A stretch of DNA of 8,656 bases from Paracoccaceae bacterium (GTDB lineage: Bacteria; Pseudomonadota; Alphaproteobacteria; Rhodobacterales; Rhodobacteraceae). Shown here one piece after another: positions 1 to 6,450 of the stretch; positions within the stretch are counted from its first letter, which is position 1; every line of letters starts with the position of its first letter. Position numbers and translations under genes: made by a program. The stretch covers positions 1 to 8,656 of the forward strand of contig JALQYS010000210.1 in assembly GCA_023254015.1 (NCBI GenBank), in the 5' to 3' direction. The notes under the pieces are model-generated. The model did no database searches, was not told the origin of the DNA, and worked only from the letters and a program-made list of their open reading frames with translations.

Positions 1-645
1 TATTCCAGCCTGGACCCGCGCCACAGCCTGACCGAGGTTCTGGCCGAACCCTTCCGCGTGCAGGGCGAAACCCTGCCGCCCGAACAGATCCCGCAGATGC
101 TGGAGGCCGTCGGCCTGCCAGCCACCTTTGCCCAAAGTCACCCGCACCAACTGTCAGGCGGTCAGCGCCAGCGGGTGGGCATTGCCCGCGCTCTCGCGCT
201 GCGTCCCGATTTCGTGGTGCTGGACGAACCCACCGCCAGCCTTGACGTGTCAATTCAGGCGCAGATCATCGCACTTCTGGCAGATTTGCGTGACCGGCTG
301 GGGCTGACCTATCTCTTCATCAGCCATGACCTTGGCCTTGTGCGCTATTTCTGCGACCGGATCGTGGTGATGTATCTGGGATCGGTGGTCGAGGTGCTTC
401 CCGATACCCGTACCGCACCGCGCCACCCGTACACCCAGGCACTGATGGCATCGAACTTTGCCCCCGACCCTGCCCGCCGCCGCATGATCGAGCCGCTGAC
501 GGGCGAGATCCCCAGCCCCTTTGCCTTGCCGCCCGGCTGCGCCTTTGCCACCCGCTGCCCGCGCGCCTCGGACCTCTGCCGCCAGAAGGCCCCTGCGCTG
601 GGGGGCGATGCTGCCCATCCAGTGGCCTGTTTTCACCCGCTCTGA
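1..645 (+). CDS. Oligopeptide/dipeptide ABC transporter ATP-binding protein (3' part)
   Basis: This is the ATPase subunit of a peptide-type (Opp/Dpp) ABC importer, which powers uptake at the inner face of the cytoplasmic membrane. The reading frame is open from base 1, so the Walker A half lies outside the window; 214 residues remain. Visible residues start with YSSLDPR, the conserved stretch after the Q-loop. They continue with the signature LSGGQRQR (about 51-58), Walker B VVLDEPTASLD (about 72-82) and the H-loop SHD (about 108-110). The C-terminal extension has HPYTQALM (about 142) and the cysteine motif CAFATRCP (about 180-187), typical of the oligopeptide/dipeptide ATPase C-terminal domain. 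It could be a lone DppF/OppF-like subunit or the second half of a fused DppD-DppF protein; the missing 5' part would decide. The stop codon lies 13 bases before the M81 peptidase start, so the two are probably co-transcribed. The family is certain, the transported substrate is not. Confidence 0.96.
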   Translation, partial: YSSLDPRHSLTEVLAEPFRVQGETLPPEQIPQMLEAVGLPATFAQSHPHQLSGGQRQRVGIARALALRPDFVVLDEPTASLDVSIQAQIIALLADLRDRLGLTYLFISHDLGLVRYFCDRIVVMYLGSVVEVLPDTRTAPRHPYTQALMASNFAPDPARRRMIEPLTGEIPSPFALPPGCAFATRCPRASDLCRQKAPALGGDAAHPVACFHPL

Positions 646-658
646 AAGGCCCATGCCC

Positions 659-2164
659 ATGCCCTTCCACGTTCTGACCGGCGCTTTTGTGCACGAAAGC
701 AACACCTTCAAGAAGGGCGAGACCTCGCTTCAGGATTTCCGCGATGATGTGCTGGACCTTGGTCAGGCCGCCATCGACCGATTTGGCGATGTGAATGATG
801 AACTGGCCGGCTTTCTGGATGCGGGCCGCGCGGCAGGCTGGAAGGTCACGCACACCGTCTCGGCCCATGCCACCCCCGGCGCGGTTGTCTCGCAGGAGGC
901 GTTTGACCATATCGCCGGGATCATCTGCGATGCCGCTGCCGAACACCGCACCACATTGGACGGCATCCTTCTGTCGCTGCACGGGTCGATGGTTCCCAGC
1001 TTCTGCGAGGATGGCGAGGGCGAGTTGTTGCGCCGACTGCGCGCCATCGTCGGGCCCGACATGCCCATTGCCGTGACGCTGGACCTGCACGCCATGGTCA
1101 CGCCCGCGATGGTGGAACAGGCGCAGATCCTGGTCAGCTACAAGACCTATCCGCATGTCGACATGCGCCAGATCGGCCGTCAGGCGGGTGATCTGCTGGA
1201 TGCAACGATGCGCGGCGCGGTGAAGCCCCGCACGCTGCGCGTTCATGTGCCCATGCTGGACGAGGCCAACGCCGGCCGCACCGACGTGCCCGAAACCGCA
1301 GCACTTTACGCCGCAGCCGCCGCGCATGAGGCCGAGCCGGGCATCCTGGCCGTGTCGATCAACGCCGGTTTTTCCGAGGCGGACATCACCGAGATGGGGC
1401 CGACCGTTCTGGTGACGCATGACAAGGGCCACGAGGCACGCGCGGCAGAAATCGCAAGCGGCCTGGCCCGCCGTATCTGGGACGGGCGCGGCAAGGTGGC
1501 CAATACCTTCCTGACGCCGGATCAGGCGGCGGCCGAGGCGCGCGACTTTGATCCCGCCCAAGGCCCGCTGGTGATTGCCGATTATGCCGACAACCCCGGC
1601 GCGGGCGCCTATGGCGACGCGACCGCGCTCTTGCAGGCGCTGCTGAAAGCCGGGGCCGCCCCTGGCGCCTTTGCCCCGATGATCGACCCCGAGGCGGCGG
1701 CGATCCTGCACCGCCACAAGGTCGGAGACATCGTGACGCTGGAGATCGGGGGCAAGTGCGACCCGACCTTTGGTGGCGGCCCGCTGCGGCTGACGGGAGA
1801 AATCGTCCACCTGTCAGACGGCACCTACACGGGCGATGGTCCCATCCTTGGCGGCATCACCCACAGCTTCGGCCCGACGGCGGTGCTGCGCGTGCAAGGC
1901 ATCGACATTCTGCTTGTCACCCTGCCCGGCCAGATGCTGGATCTGCAACAGGTGCGCACCTTCGGAATAGAACCGGCGCGGCTGCGCTTTCTGGTGGTCA
2001 AGTCGATGCAGCATTTCCGCGCCGCCTTTGAACCCGTCTCCGGAAAGGTCATTGTCTGCGACACGGGCGCCCTGGCCACTCCGCAAGCGCATCTGCGCCC
2101 CTATGCCCGGGTGCGCCGCCCGGTCTGGCCGCTGGACAAGGACGCCAGCTTTCCCTTGCCGTGA
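659..2164 (+). CDS. M81 family metallopeptidase (MlrC / microcystinase C-like)
   Basis: This is a putative zinc metallopeptidase of family M81, named after MlrC, which cleaves linearised microcystin; most relatives have no known substrate. The N-terminus GAFVHESNTF is the family hallmark. Other family-like motifs are SLHGSM (about 105), TLDLHAMVTP (about 140-149, with the Asp-x-His likely to bind metal) and YKTYPHVD (about 161-168). The C-terminal half, from about residue 300, matches the separate MlrC C-terminal domain. The length of 501 residues is normal for the family. Two in-frame ATGs occur at 653 and 659. The purine-rich GAAAGG at 644-649, overlapping the upstream stop, gives a spacing of 9 bases to 659 but only 3 to 653, so 659 is preferred. 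Position at the end of a peptide ABC transporter operon suggests cytoplasmic hydrolysis of an imported peptide or amide, which is inference. No signal peptide is visible. Confidence 0.92.
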   Translation: MPFHVLTGAFVHESNTFKKGETSLQDFRDDVLDLGQAAIDRFGDVNDELAGFLDAGRAAGWKVTHTVSAHATPGAVVSQEAFDHIAGIICDAAAEHRTTLDGILLSLHGSMVPSFCEDGEGELLRRLRAIVGPDMPIAVTLDLHAMVTPAMVEQAQILVSYKTYPHVDMRQIGRQAGDLLDATMRGAVKPRTLRVHVPMLDEANAGRTDVPETAALYAAAAAHEAEPGILAVSINAGFSEADITEMGPTVLVTHDKGHEARAAEIASGLARRIWDGRGKVANTFLTPDQAAAEARDFDPAQGPLVIADYADNPGAGAYGDATALLQALLKAGAAPGAFAPMIDPEAAAILHRHKVGDIVTLEIGGKCDPTFGGGPLRLTGEIVHLSDGTYTGDGPILGGITHSFGPTAVLRVQGIDILLVTLPGQMLDLQQVRTFGIEPARLRFLVVKSMQHFRAAFEPVSGKVIVCDTGALATPQAHLRPYARVRRPVWPLDKDASFPLP

Positions 2165-2609
2165 CGGGCGACTGAGCCTGGCCATCCCGCCCAAGAGCAG
2201 CATCGGCCCGAACCCCGGCGCGCCTTTCGGCCAGCGTCAAGACCCATTGGCCTGCATGGAAGGGGTCGCAAGCCGCAAGCAGTGCCCGGTGGACATGCCT
2301 GTCATCCTCGACTGCATCCGGCGCTGGCGCCGCGAAGGGTGTTGAGACGTGCGCCGCACGAGCGGTAACGGGCTCTGGAACCGCGCATGACAGGCGAATT
2401 CTCGGGCTAGGGGTAGCTCGGGGTTACGAGGCCAGCGTTGCCCATGGCGTTGGTGACGGAGCACCCTCGCGCCATTCGGCGCGCAGGCGATTTTGCCATG
2501 TGATTCACATGAAATGTCCGCCGCGCTTGAAAACTGCTTTCGAGACAGCTCCATGCGCTTCCCAGTGCCCCGAGGGGTGTCGGTAATCGCTAGAGATTTC
2601 GCGGGAAAT
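2165..2609. other. Gene-free stretch between the M81 peptidase and tRNA-Pro
   Basis: No convincing coding region was found on either strand. Open frames that run through it lack protein character, and some continue into the tRNA. Small inverted repeats are visible. CGCGCC/GGCGCG lies at 2468-2483 with a 4-base loop. CATGTG-ATT-CACATG lies at 2497-2511. A 5-bp hairpin (ATTTC/GAAAT) at 2596-2609 directly abuts the encoded CCA of the tRNA. None has a U-tract that would make it a clear terminator. Remnant mobile DNA cannot be excluded, but nothing recognisable remains. Confidence 0.5.
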
Positions 2610-2686
2610 TGGTCGGAGCGAGAGGATTCGAACCTCCGACCCCCTGCTCCCGAAGCAGGTGCGCTACCAGACTGCGCTACGCTCCG
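2610..2686 (-). tRNA. tRNA-Pro, anticodon CGG
   Basis: This is a proline tRNA that reads CCG codons. The gene reads from 2686 down to 2610. The 7-bp acceptor stem CGGAGCG pairs with CGCTCCG. The D-arm contains AGCGCAGTCTGGTAGCGC. The anticodon stem CCTGC/GCAGG encloses the loop TTCGGGA, giving anticodon CGG. The T-arm holds the invariant GGTTCGAATCC. The discriminator base is A and CCA is encoded in the DNA at 2610-2612. The total length with CCA is 77 nucleotides and no intron is present. Confidence 0.97.
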
Positions 2687-3032
2687 ACCTTGGGGCGGGG
2701 TTAAACGCTTCTGCAGGGAATCGCAAGGGGGTTCGGGGGAATTCGCTGCAATCAGAGCCGCGCCGCAACAAAGGGCCAAGGCGCGGCAATCCGAAGATGG
2801 CGCCAGCCGCTTTGCCTGCTCCCTCTGCCGCGTCATCATCGGCCGATGCGGCCGGATTGCATCGGGATCTGCCGACAGCCCGAGGCGCTGCCGACAGGAA
2901 GGGAATGGCCGCCAGAATCCCGGCAACCGGGATGAAGATATTGCTGGCGGTGCACTCCGTGCCCGGCGGGCTTACGCTGTCGATGATCGCGGCGATGGCC
3001 CCGACAAACGCGATGACGGTTCTCCCTGTCAT
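2664..3032 (-). CDS. Doubtful small hypothetical membrane-like protein or gene remnant
   Basis: I do not recognise this frame. It would start with ATG 50 bases after the oxidase stop codon, on the same strand, and encode 122 residues. The first 50 or so codons look coding: they have strong G/C third positions and encode a hydrophobic start (VIAFVGAIAAIID), a short Cys-containing loop and a second hydrophobic run (IFIPVAGILAAIPFL). After about residue 50 the composition becomes arginine- and proline-rich without structure, and the stop falls inside the tRNA gene, which is implausible for an intact gene. There is no purine-rich ribosome binding site before the ATG (upstream reads CCCCTTTCCAT). 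Either the true gene is shorter after a frameshift, or this is a decayed fragment or chance. Confidence 0.22.
   Translation of the reverse strand: MTGRTVIAFVGAIAAIIDSVSPPGTECTASNIFIPVAGILAAIPFLSAAPRAVGRSRCNPAASADDDAAEGAGKAAGAIFGLPRLGPLLRRGSDCSEFPRTPLRFPAEAFNPAPRSERSAVW
2700..2726 (-). promoter_or_regulatory. Possible promoter of tRNA-Pro
   Basis: On the minus strand a TTGCGA hexamer (2721-2726) is followed after 15 bases by TTTAAC (2700-2705), which lies 13 bases upstream of the tRNA 5' end. This resembles a sigma-70-type promoter with a short spacer; shifting the -10 by one base gives TTAACC and a 16-base spacer. It is suggestive only. Confidence 0.3.
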
Positions 3033-3082
3033 ATGGAAAGGGGTCGGGCGAGCGCTGTGCGCGCCACTGCCCGGCCGCTGGC

Positions 3083-4354
3083 TCAGCGGAAAAGCTGGCT
3101 GAGATGATCGTTGAGGTAGAACCCCTGCGGGTCCAGCTTGCGGCGCAGGGCGCGGAAGTCATGGGCGCGCGGATAGATCGCCTCCACATCCTCGCCAGTC
3201 AGGAAGTGCATCTTGCCCCAATGCGGGCGGGCGCAGTAGCCGCGCAGGATCTTGTCCACCGCGCGCAGGTAATCCCAATAGTCCCGTCCAGGTTCACCCG
3301 ATACCGAGACGGTCACGCTGTCCTGCTTGTGGAACGGGCTCATCCAGGCCTCGTCCCCGGCGGTGAAGCGGTACTCGATGGGATAGATCGCGTCCGGGAA
3401 CTGTTCCAGCATGATCTTGCGGACGGCGCGGACGGCATCCTTGCCATGCTGGCGCGGGACGGCATATTCCAGCTCGTGGAAATTTCGTATATATTCAATG
3501 GGATAGACATCCGAGCTGTAGGCGACCTTTTCGAATTCGGTCTCGACGGGTTCCTCGTCGGTAAGATCCATCACCTTCATCTCGCAGACATCGGTCGTGC
3601 GGCCGGTTCTTGAGGTGGCCGAGGTGTCCGGCAAGCAATAGCAATGCCGGCTTTCCTCATAGGGGCACCAGAAAAAGCTGAAATGCCGGTGCTTTTCGGC
3701 CAGCTCGTCGTGCATCTCCATCGCCGACTCGAAATCCTCGCGCCAGATGCGCTCTTTCAGGCGATAGCTGTCCGTTGCTTGCAGGGTCATCTCGGAAATG
3801 GCGCCCAGCGTGCCCAGAGAAACCCGGCTTGCCAGCAAAAGATCGGGCGTGGTTTCGTCGACGATCAGGATCGAGCCATCGGGCTGGACCAGTTTCATGC
3901 CGACGATGCAATCTGCCAGAACCGGCAGCCTGGCCCCGGTGCCGTGGGTTCCGGTGGTGAAGGCGCCGGCAATGGCCTGACTGTCGATGTCGCCTTGGTT
4001 GATCAGCGAAAGCCCCTCGGATTTCAGAACCTTGACCAACTCATTGATGGTTGTGCCAGCCGAGGCCGTGACGCGCCGTCTGGCGTGGTCGATGCTTTTG
4101 ACCCCCTTCATCCCGGAAAGCGTCAGATGCAGACCATTCGTCAGCGCAACCGGCGTAAAGCTGTGGCCCGAACCGGCCACGCGCACATTCATGCCCTTCG
4201 CCGTTGCCTCCGCGATCATGGCGCAAAGTTCATCCTCGCTTTTCGGCGCGCCGCGTGCGGCCCGTACGCAGGACTGGTTGCCAACCCAGTTGCGCCAATG
4301 CGCATGTTCGATGCCGAAATCATTGACATGCATGTTGTTCGAAGAGGTCGTCAT
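3083..4354 (-). CDS. FAD-binding oxidase, D-arabinono-1,4-lactone oxidase family
   Basis: This is a flavin oxidase of the vanillyl-alcohol-oxidase (PCMH-type FAD) superfamily. Relatives oxidise aldono-lactones (arabinono-, gulono-) or alditols, passing electrons to oxygen or another acceptor. At 423 residues it matches the bacterial family size. The N-terminal FAD domain shows VRVAGSGHSFTP (about 58-69); the His of GSGHSF (about 64) is the usual covalent FAD attachment site. AGTTINELVKVL (about 99-110) and AFTTGTHGTG (about 131-140) follow. The C-terminal ALO-type domain has RPHWGKMH, with HWGK at about 378-381, and ends DPQGFYLNDHL, as is typical. The chosen start is the ATG at 4354, preceded by GGGGAAAAGGAC; the AAGGA core is only 1 base from the ATG, which is unusually tight, but upstream in-frame codons belong to the out-of-frame end of the SDR remnant. 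It begins 28 bases after that remnant, so it probably shared its promoter. No signal peptide is seen. The exact substrate is unknown. Confidence 0.9.
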   Translation of the reverse strand: MTTSSNNMHVNDFGIEHAHWRNWVGNQSCVRAARGAPKSEDELCAMIAEATAKGMNVRVAGSGHSFTPVALTNGLHLTLSGMKGVKSIDHARRRVTASAGTTINELVKVLKSEGLSLINQGDIDSQAIAGAFTTGTHGTGARLPVLADCIVGMKLVQPDGSILIVDETTPDLLLASRVSLGTLGAISEMTLQATDSYRLKERIWREDFESAMEMHDELAEKHRHFSFFWCPYEESRHCYCLPDTSATSRTGRTTDVCEMKVMDLTDEEPVETEFEKVAYSSDVYPIEYIRNFHELEYAVPRQHGKDAVRAVRKIMLEQFPDAIYPIEYRFTAGDEAWMSPFHKQDSVTVSVSGEPGRDYWDYLRAVDKILRGYCARPHWGKMHFLTGEDVEAIYPRAHDFRALRRKLDPQGFYLNDHLSQLFR

Positions 4355-4382
4355 GTCCTTTTCCCCTGTTGTTCTGGTTGCG

Positions 4383-4605
4383 TCAGATGGCCGTGCAAGC
4401 GTTGTCGGCAAACAGATGGGCACCGTTCACAAAGCTTGACTCGTCGCTTGCAAGGAACAGCGCGGGCGAACATGTGGCAGGCGCCCTTGCTGGTGCAGTA
4501 AAGCACCTCCATCGGCGTTCCGACCACGCCCGAGATGGTCGAGGTGCTGACGATCGAACCGCCACCTGTAATCAGGGCGCTCCGTCCTTTCAGGCGTCCG
4601 CTCAC
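4383..4605 (-). pseudogene. Short-chain dehydrogenase/reductase (SDR) remnant, two internal deletions
   Basis: This is a gutted SDR gene; intact relatives are about 250 residues (750 bases), and only 223 bases remain. The start is well kept: AGGAG at 4612-4616, 6 bases before GTG at 4605, giving VSGRLKGRSALITGGG, the normal first strand and start of the nucleotide-binding glycines. The frame then jumps directly (about 4552-4566) into SIVSTSTISGVVG, normally found near residue 135, and goes on to the catalytic YCTSK (YxxxK) and HMFARA. Around 4458-4468 the frame changes, and the next frame gives the family C-terminus, ALFLASDESSFVNGAHLF, ending at TGA 4383-4385. So about 115 residues are missing at the first junction, in frame, and about 70 at the second, with a frameshift; both sizes are estimates from typical SDR length. 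It cannot encode a working enzyme. It lies just upstream of the oxidase, probably as the former first gene of that operon. Confidence 0.85.
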
Positions 4606-4611
4606 GTCATT

Positions 4612-4616
4612 CTCCT
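4612..4616 (-). promoter_or_regulatory. Ribosome binding site of the SDR remnant
   Basis: AGGAG on the minus strand, 6 bases upstream of the GTG at 4605. It decides the start codon: the ATG at 4610 is out of frame and hits a TGA after two codons. A well-kept site ahead of a dead gene suggests recent decay. Confidence 0.6.
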
Positions 4617-4786
4617 CGGGCGGGTATCCGCCAGTCTGTTGGTTGTCGGCCGTGGCCTCGTCGTGTGAAGCTTTTTCTGAAGCGAAGTTTGCGCAGCACA
4701 AATGAGGCCCGACCATATCCCGAAAGTCATATGGAGCAGGAGGACCGGATGAGGCCCGAGGAAGCCAAAGCTGTTGCCGCGATGCC

Positions 4787-5200
4787 TTGGGCTGCTATCT
4801 CAAGGGGGGCCACCTCATGGACCCTTTCTATGTCGGCTGCGTATCGGGGGTGAGCGAGGGTCTGTGGCGGATTCGGGACATCGCGCCGGACAGCTTTTTC
4901 TCCTCCGAGTTCGCTCCGCACGCGAGGTGCATCCCTGCATATCGGAAGAAGAAGGCACGCTTGTCGAAGAGATCGGCTTTGTCATCGCGCTGGGGGATGG
5001 GATCTCTGCGGTTTGCTCGCTGATGCGCAGCAACGAAGGCAGCCCGTTTTCAGCGACCGAGTTTCAGACCCTGGCCGAGGTCGGGCCGATCATCTTTGCC
5101 GCAATGCGCAGGCATTACGGGCTGCGCAACGGTTCGGAAAACGCGCCGGCTGTGCCACCGATCACCGAATCCGCGTTTCGACTGGCTTTCGGCGAGCACC
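4787..5200 (+). pseudogene. LuxR-type transcriptional regulator remnant (frameshifted, both ends missing)
   Basis: This is a decayed helix-turn-helix regulator of the kind with a ligand-sensing N-terminal region and a C-terminal LuxR DNA-binding domain. Frame 2, from about 4787, gives HLMDPFYVGCVSGVSEGLWR and then IRDIAPDSFFSSEF, a pattern common in this family (DPFY...GLxRxRDLAPDRFFxSEY). Between about 4912 and 4960 the frame shifts, and frame 1 continues with LVEEIGFVIALGDGISAVCS, then SPFSATEFQTLAEVGPII and AMRRHYGLR, matching the next part of the same domain. The expected LuxR helix-turn-helix (LTPREREV-like, about 60 residues) is absent in all three frames before the leuB terminator at 5256. 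The N-terminal 60-80 residues are also not recognisable. It is divergent from the SDR/oxidase genes, so it probably once controlled them. The family call is from remembered motif patterns, not an alignment. Confidence 0.72.
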
Positions 5201-5255
5201 GGCTTTTGCTGCGCCTGTCTGCCTTTGGTCGGGCGCGCCCCGCCACCCGAAATGA

Positions 5256-5280
5256 AACGGCCCCCGCGCGGGGGGCCGTT
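5256..5280 (-). terminator. Rho-independent terminator of leuB
   Basis: A perfect 10-bp stem (AACGGCCCCC with GGGGGCCGTT) around a 5-base GCGCG loop lies 4 bases after the leuB stop codon. On the minus strand it is followed by TCATTT, so together with the stem end it makes a modest U-rich tail. It could also stop any plus-strand transcript coming from the regulator remnant. Confidence 0.85.
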
Positions 5281-5284
5281 GATC

Positions 5285-6391
5285 TTAGAGGCTGGCGTCC
5301 AGCGCGGCGATGACCGCATCACCCATGGCGCTGGTCGATACCGGGGTGCCGCCTTCGGGGCCCATCAGATCGGCGGTGCGCACGCCGTCCGCCAGCACCT
5401 TTTCCACGGCCTTTTCCACGCGGGTCGCCTCTTCGCCCATGTCAAAACTGTAACGCAGCGCCATGGCGAAGGACAGGATGCAGGCAATCGGGTTTGCCTT
5501 GCCCTGACCGGCAATATCGGGGGCCGAGCCATGGACGGGCTCATACAGCGCCTTCGGGCGGCCATTGGCCATCGGCGCACCAAGGCTGGCCGAGGGCAGC
5601 ATGCCAAGGCTGCCGGTCAGCATGGCGGCGGCATCCGACAGAAGGTCGCCGAACAGGTTGTCGGTGACGATCACGTCAAACTGCTTGGGCCAGCGGCACA
5701 GCTGCATCGCGCCGGCGTCGGCATACATATGCGACAGCTGGACGTCGGGATATTCGCGGTCATGCACTTCCTGCACCACTTCGCGCCACAGGATGCCCGA
5801 TTCCATGACGTTGGCCTTCTCCATCGAGCAGACCTTGTTGCCCCGCTTGCGCGCCAGTTCAAAGGCGCTGCGGGCCACGCGGGCAATTTCCGATTCGGTA
5901 TAACGCTGGGTGTTGATGCCCACGCGTTCGTTGCCTTCCTTGAAGATGCCGCGCGGCTCGCCAAAGTAGACGCCCGAGGTCAGTTCGCGGACGATCACGA
6001 TGTCCAGACCGGCAACGACCTCTTTCTTCAGCGACGAGAAATCGGCCAGCGCGTCAAAGCACTGGGCCGGGCGCAGGTTGGAAAACAGGTCCATCTCCTT
6101 GCGCAGGCGCAGAAGGCCCCGCTCGGGCTTCACGCTGAAATCAAGGTTGTCGTATTTCGGGCCGCCCACGGCGCCAAGAAGGACGGCGTCCACCGCCTGC
6201 GCCTTGGCCATCGTCTCGTCGGTCAGGGGCGTGCCGTGCTTGTCATAGGCGCAGCCGCCGACAAGATCTTCGGACACGTCAAAATGGATGCCGCGCTTGG
6301 CGCCCATCCAACCGATGATCTTCTTCACCTCGGCCATGACTTCCGGGCCGATGCCGTCACCGGCGAGGATAAGGAGGGAGGGGTTTGCCAT
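5285..6391 (-). CDS. leuB: 3-isopropylmalate dehydrogenase
   Basis: LeuB catalyses the NAD-dependent oxidative decarboxylation of 3-isopropylmalate to 2-oxoisocaproate, the third step specific to leucine biosynthesis, in the cytoplasm. The 368 residues are the normal length. Visible motifs are GDGIGPEV (11-18) and LLGAVGGPKYD (71-81), then substrate-binding arginines in LRLRKEMDLFSNLRP (R97, R107) and VRELTSGVYFG (R135, with Y142). K192 lies in MEKANVMES. Metal-binding aspartates lie in YADAGAM (D225) and NLFGDLLSD (D249, D253). The NAD-site stretch is HGSAPDIAGQGKANP (288-302). Residue roles follow from the well-studied Thermus and E. coli enzymes. The start is ATG 6391, with AGGAG at 6398-6402 and a spacing of 6. 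No leuC or leuD is adjacent, so it appears to be a single-gene unit with its own promoter and terminator. All key residues are present and the gene looks fully functional. Confidence 0.98.
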   Translation of the reverse strand: MANPSLLILAGDGIGPEVMAEVKKIIGWMGAKRGIHFDVSEDLVGGCAYDKHGTPLTDETMAKAQAVDAVLLGAVGGPKYDNLDFSVKPERGLLRLRKEMDLFSNLRPAQCFDALADFSSLKKEVVAGLDIVIVRELTSGVYFGEPRGIFKEGNERVGINTQRYTESEIARVARSAFELARKRGNKVCSMEKANVMESGILWREVVQEVHDREYPDVQLSHMYADAGAMQLCRWPKQFDVIVTDNLFGDLLSDAAAMLTGSLGMLPSASLGAPMANGRPKALYEPVHGSAPDIAGQGKANPIACILSFAMALRYSFDMGEEATRVEKAVEKVLADGVRTADLMGPEGGTPVSTSAMGDAVIAALDASL

Positions 6392-6421
6392 CGGGCGCTC
6401 CTGCTGAAATGGGTCGGGGTT

Positions 6422-6450
6422 GGCCTAGCCAAAGGGGCGCGCGGGGTCAA
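6422..6450 (-). promoter_or_regulatory. Candidate leuB promoter with palindrome over the -10
   Basis: On the minus strand TTGACC (6445-6450) is followed after exactly 17 bases by TAGGCC (6422-6427), about 30 bases upstream of the leuB ATG. The -35 is good and the -10 weak, as is common in high-GC alphaproteobacteria. A perfect inverted repeat TTGGC-CTA-GCCAA (6420-6432) overlaps the -10 and might be a regulator site. Both are inferred from pattern only. Confidence 0.42.

Noticed and set aside
521..658. N-terminal extension of the M81 peptidase starting at 521 inside the ATPase gene
   Set aside because: The extra 46 residues are low-complexity Pro/Ala/Arg from the overlapping gene; the family begins at the GAFVHESNTF strand and a ribosome binding site fits 659.
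320..1810. Long minus-strand open frame opposite the ATPase and M81 peptidase genes
   Set aside because: It is antisense to two well-supported genes, rich in Arg, Gly, His and Gln without motifs; long antisense frames are expected in high-GC coding DNA.
2237..2926. Minus-strand open frame with SVAQSGSAPASGAGGRRFE
   Set aside because: That phrase is the familiar translation of a tRNA gene; the frame runs straight through tRNA-Pro and has no protein character on either side.
3075..3089. CCGCTG-GCT-CAGCGG hairpin at the oxidase stop codon as a terminator
   Set aside because: The 6-bp stem overlaps the stop codon and no T-rich tail follows on the minus strand, so termination is not supported.
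2493..3107. Plus-strand open frames across tRNA-Pro and the following gap
   Set aside because: They pass through the tRNA in antisense, and the GC third-position bias of the region favours the other strand.
3644..4501. Plus-strand open frame opposite the FAD oxidase
   Set aside because: It is antisense to a gene with clear FAD-binding motifs and shows no domains of its own.
4665..4853. Plus-strand frame MKLFLKRSLRS... as a separate small gene
   Set aside because: It lies in a different frame from the regulator remnant, ends inside it, and has no ribosome binding site or recognisable features.
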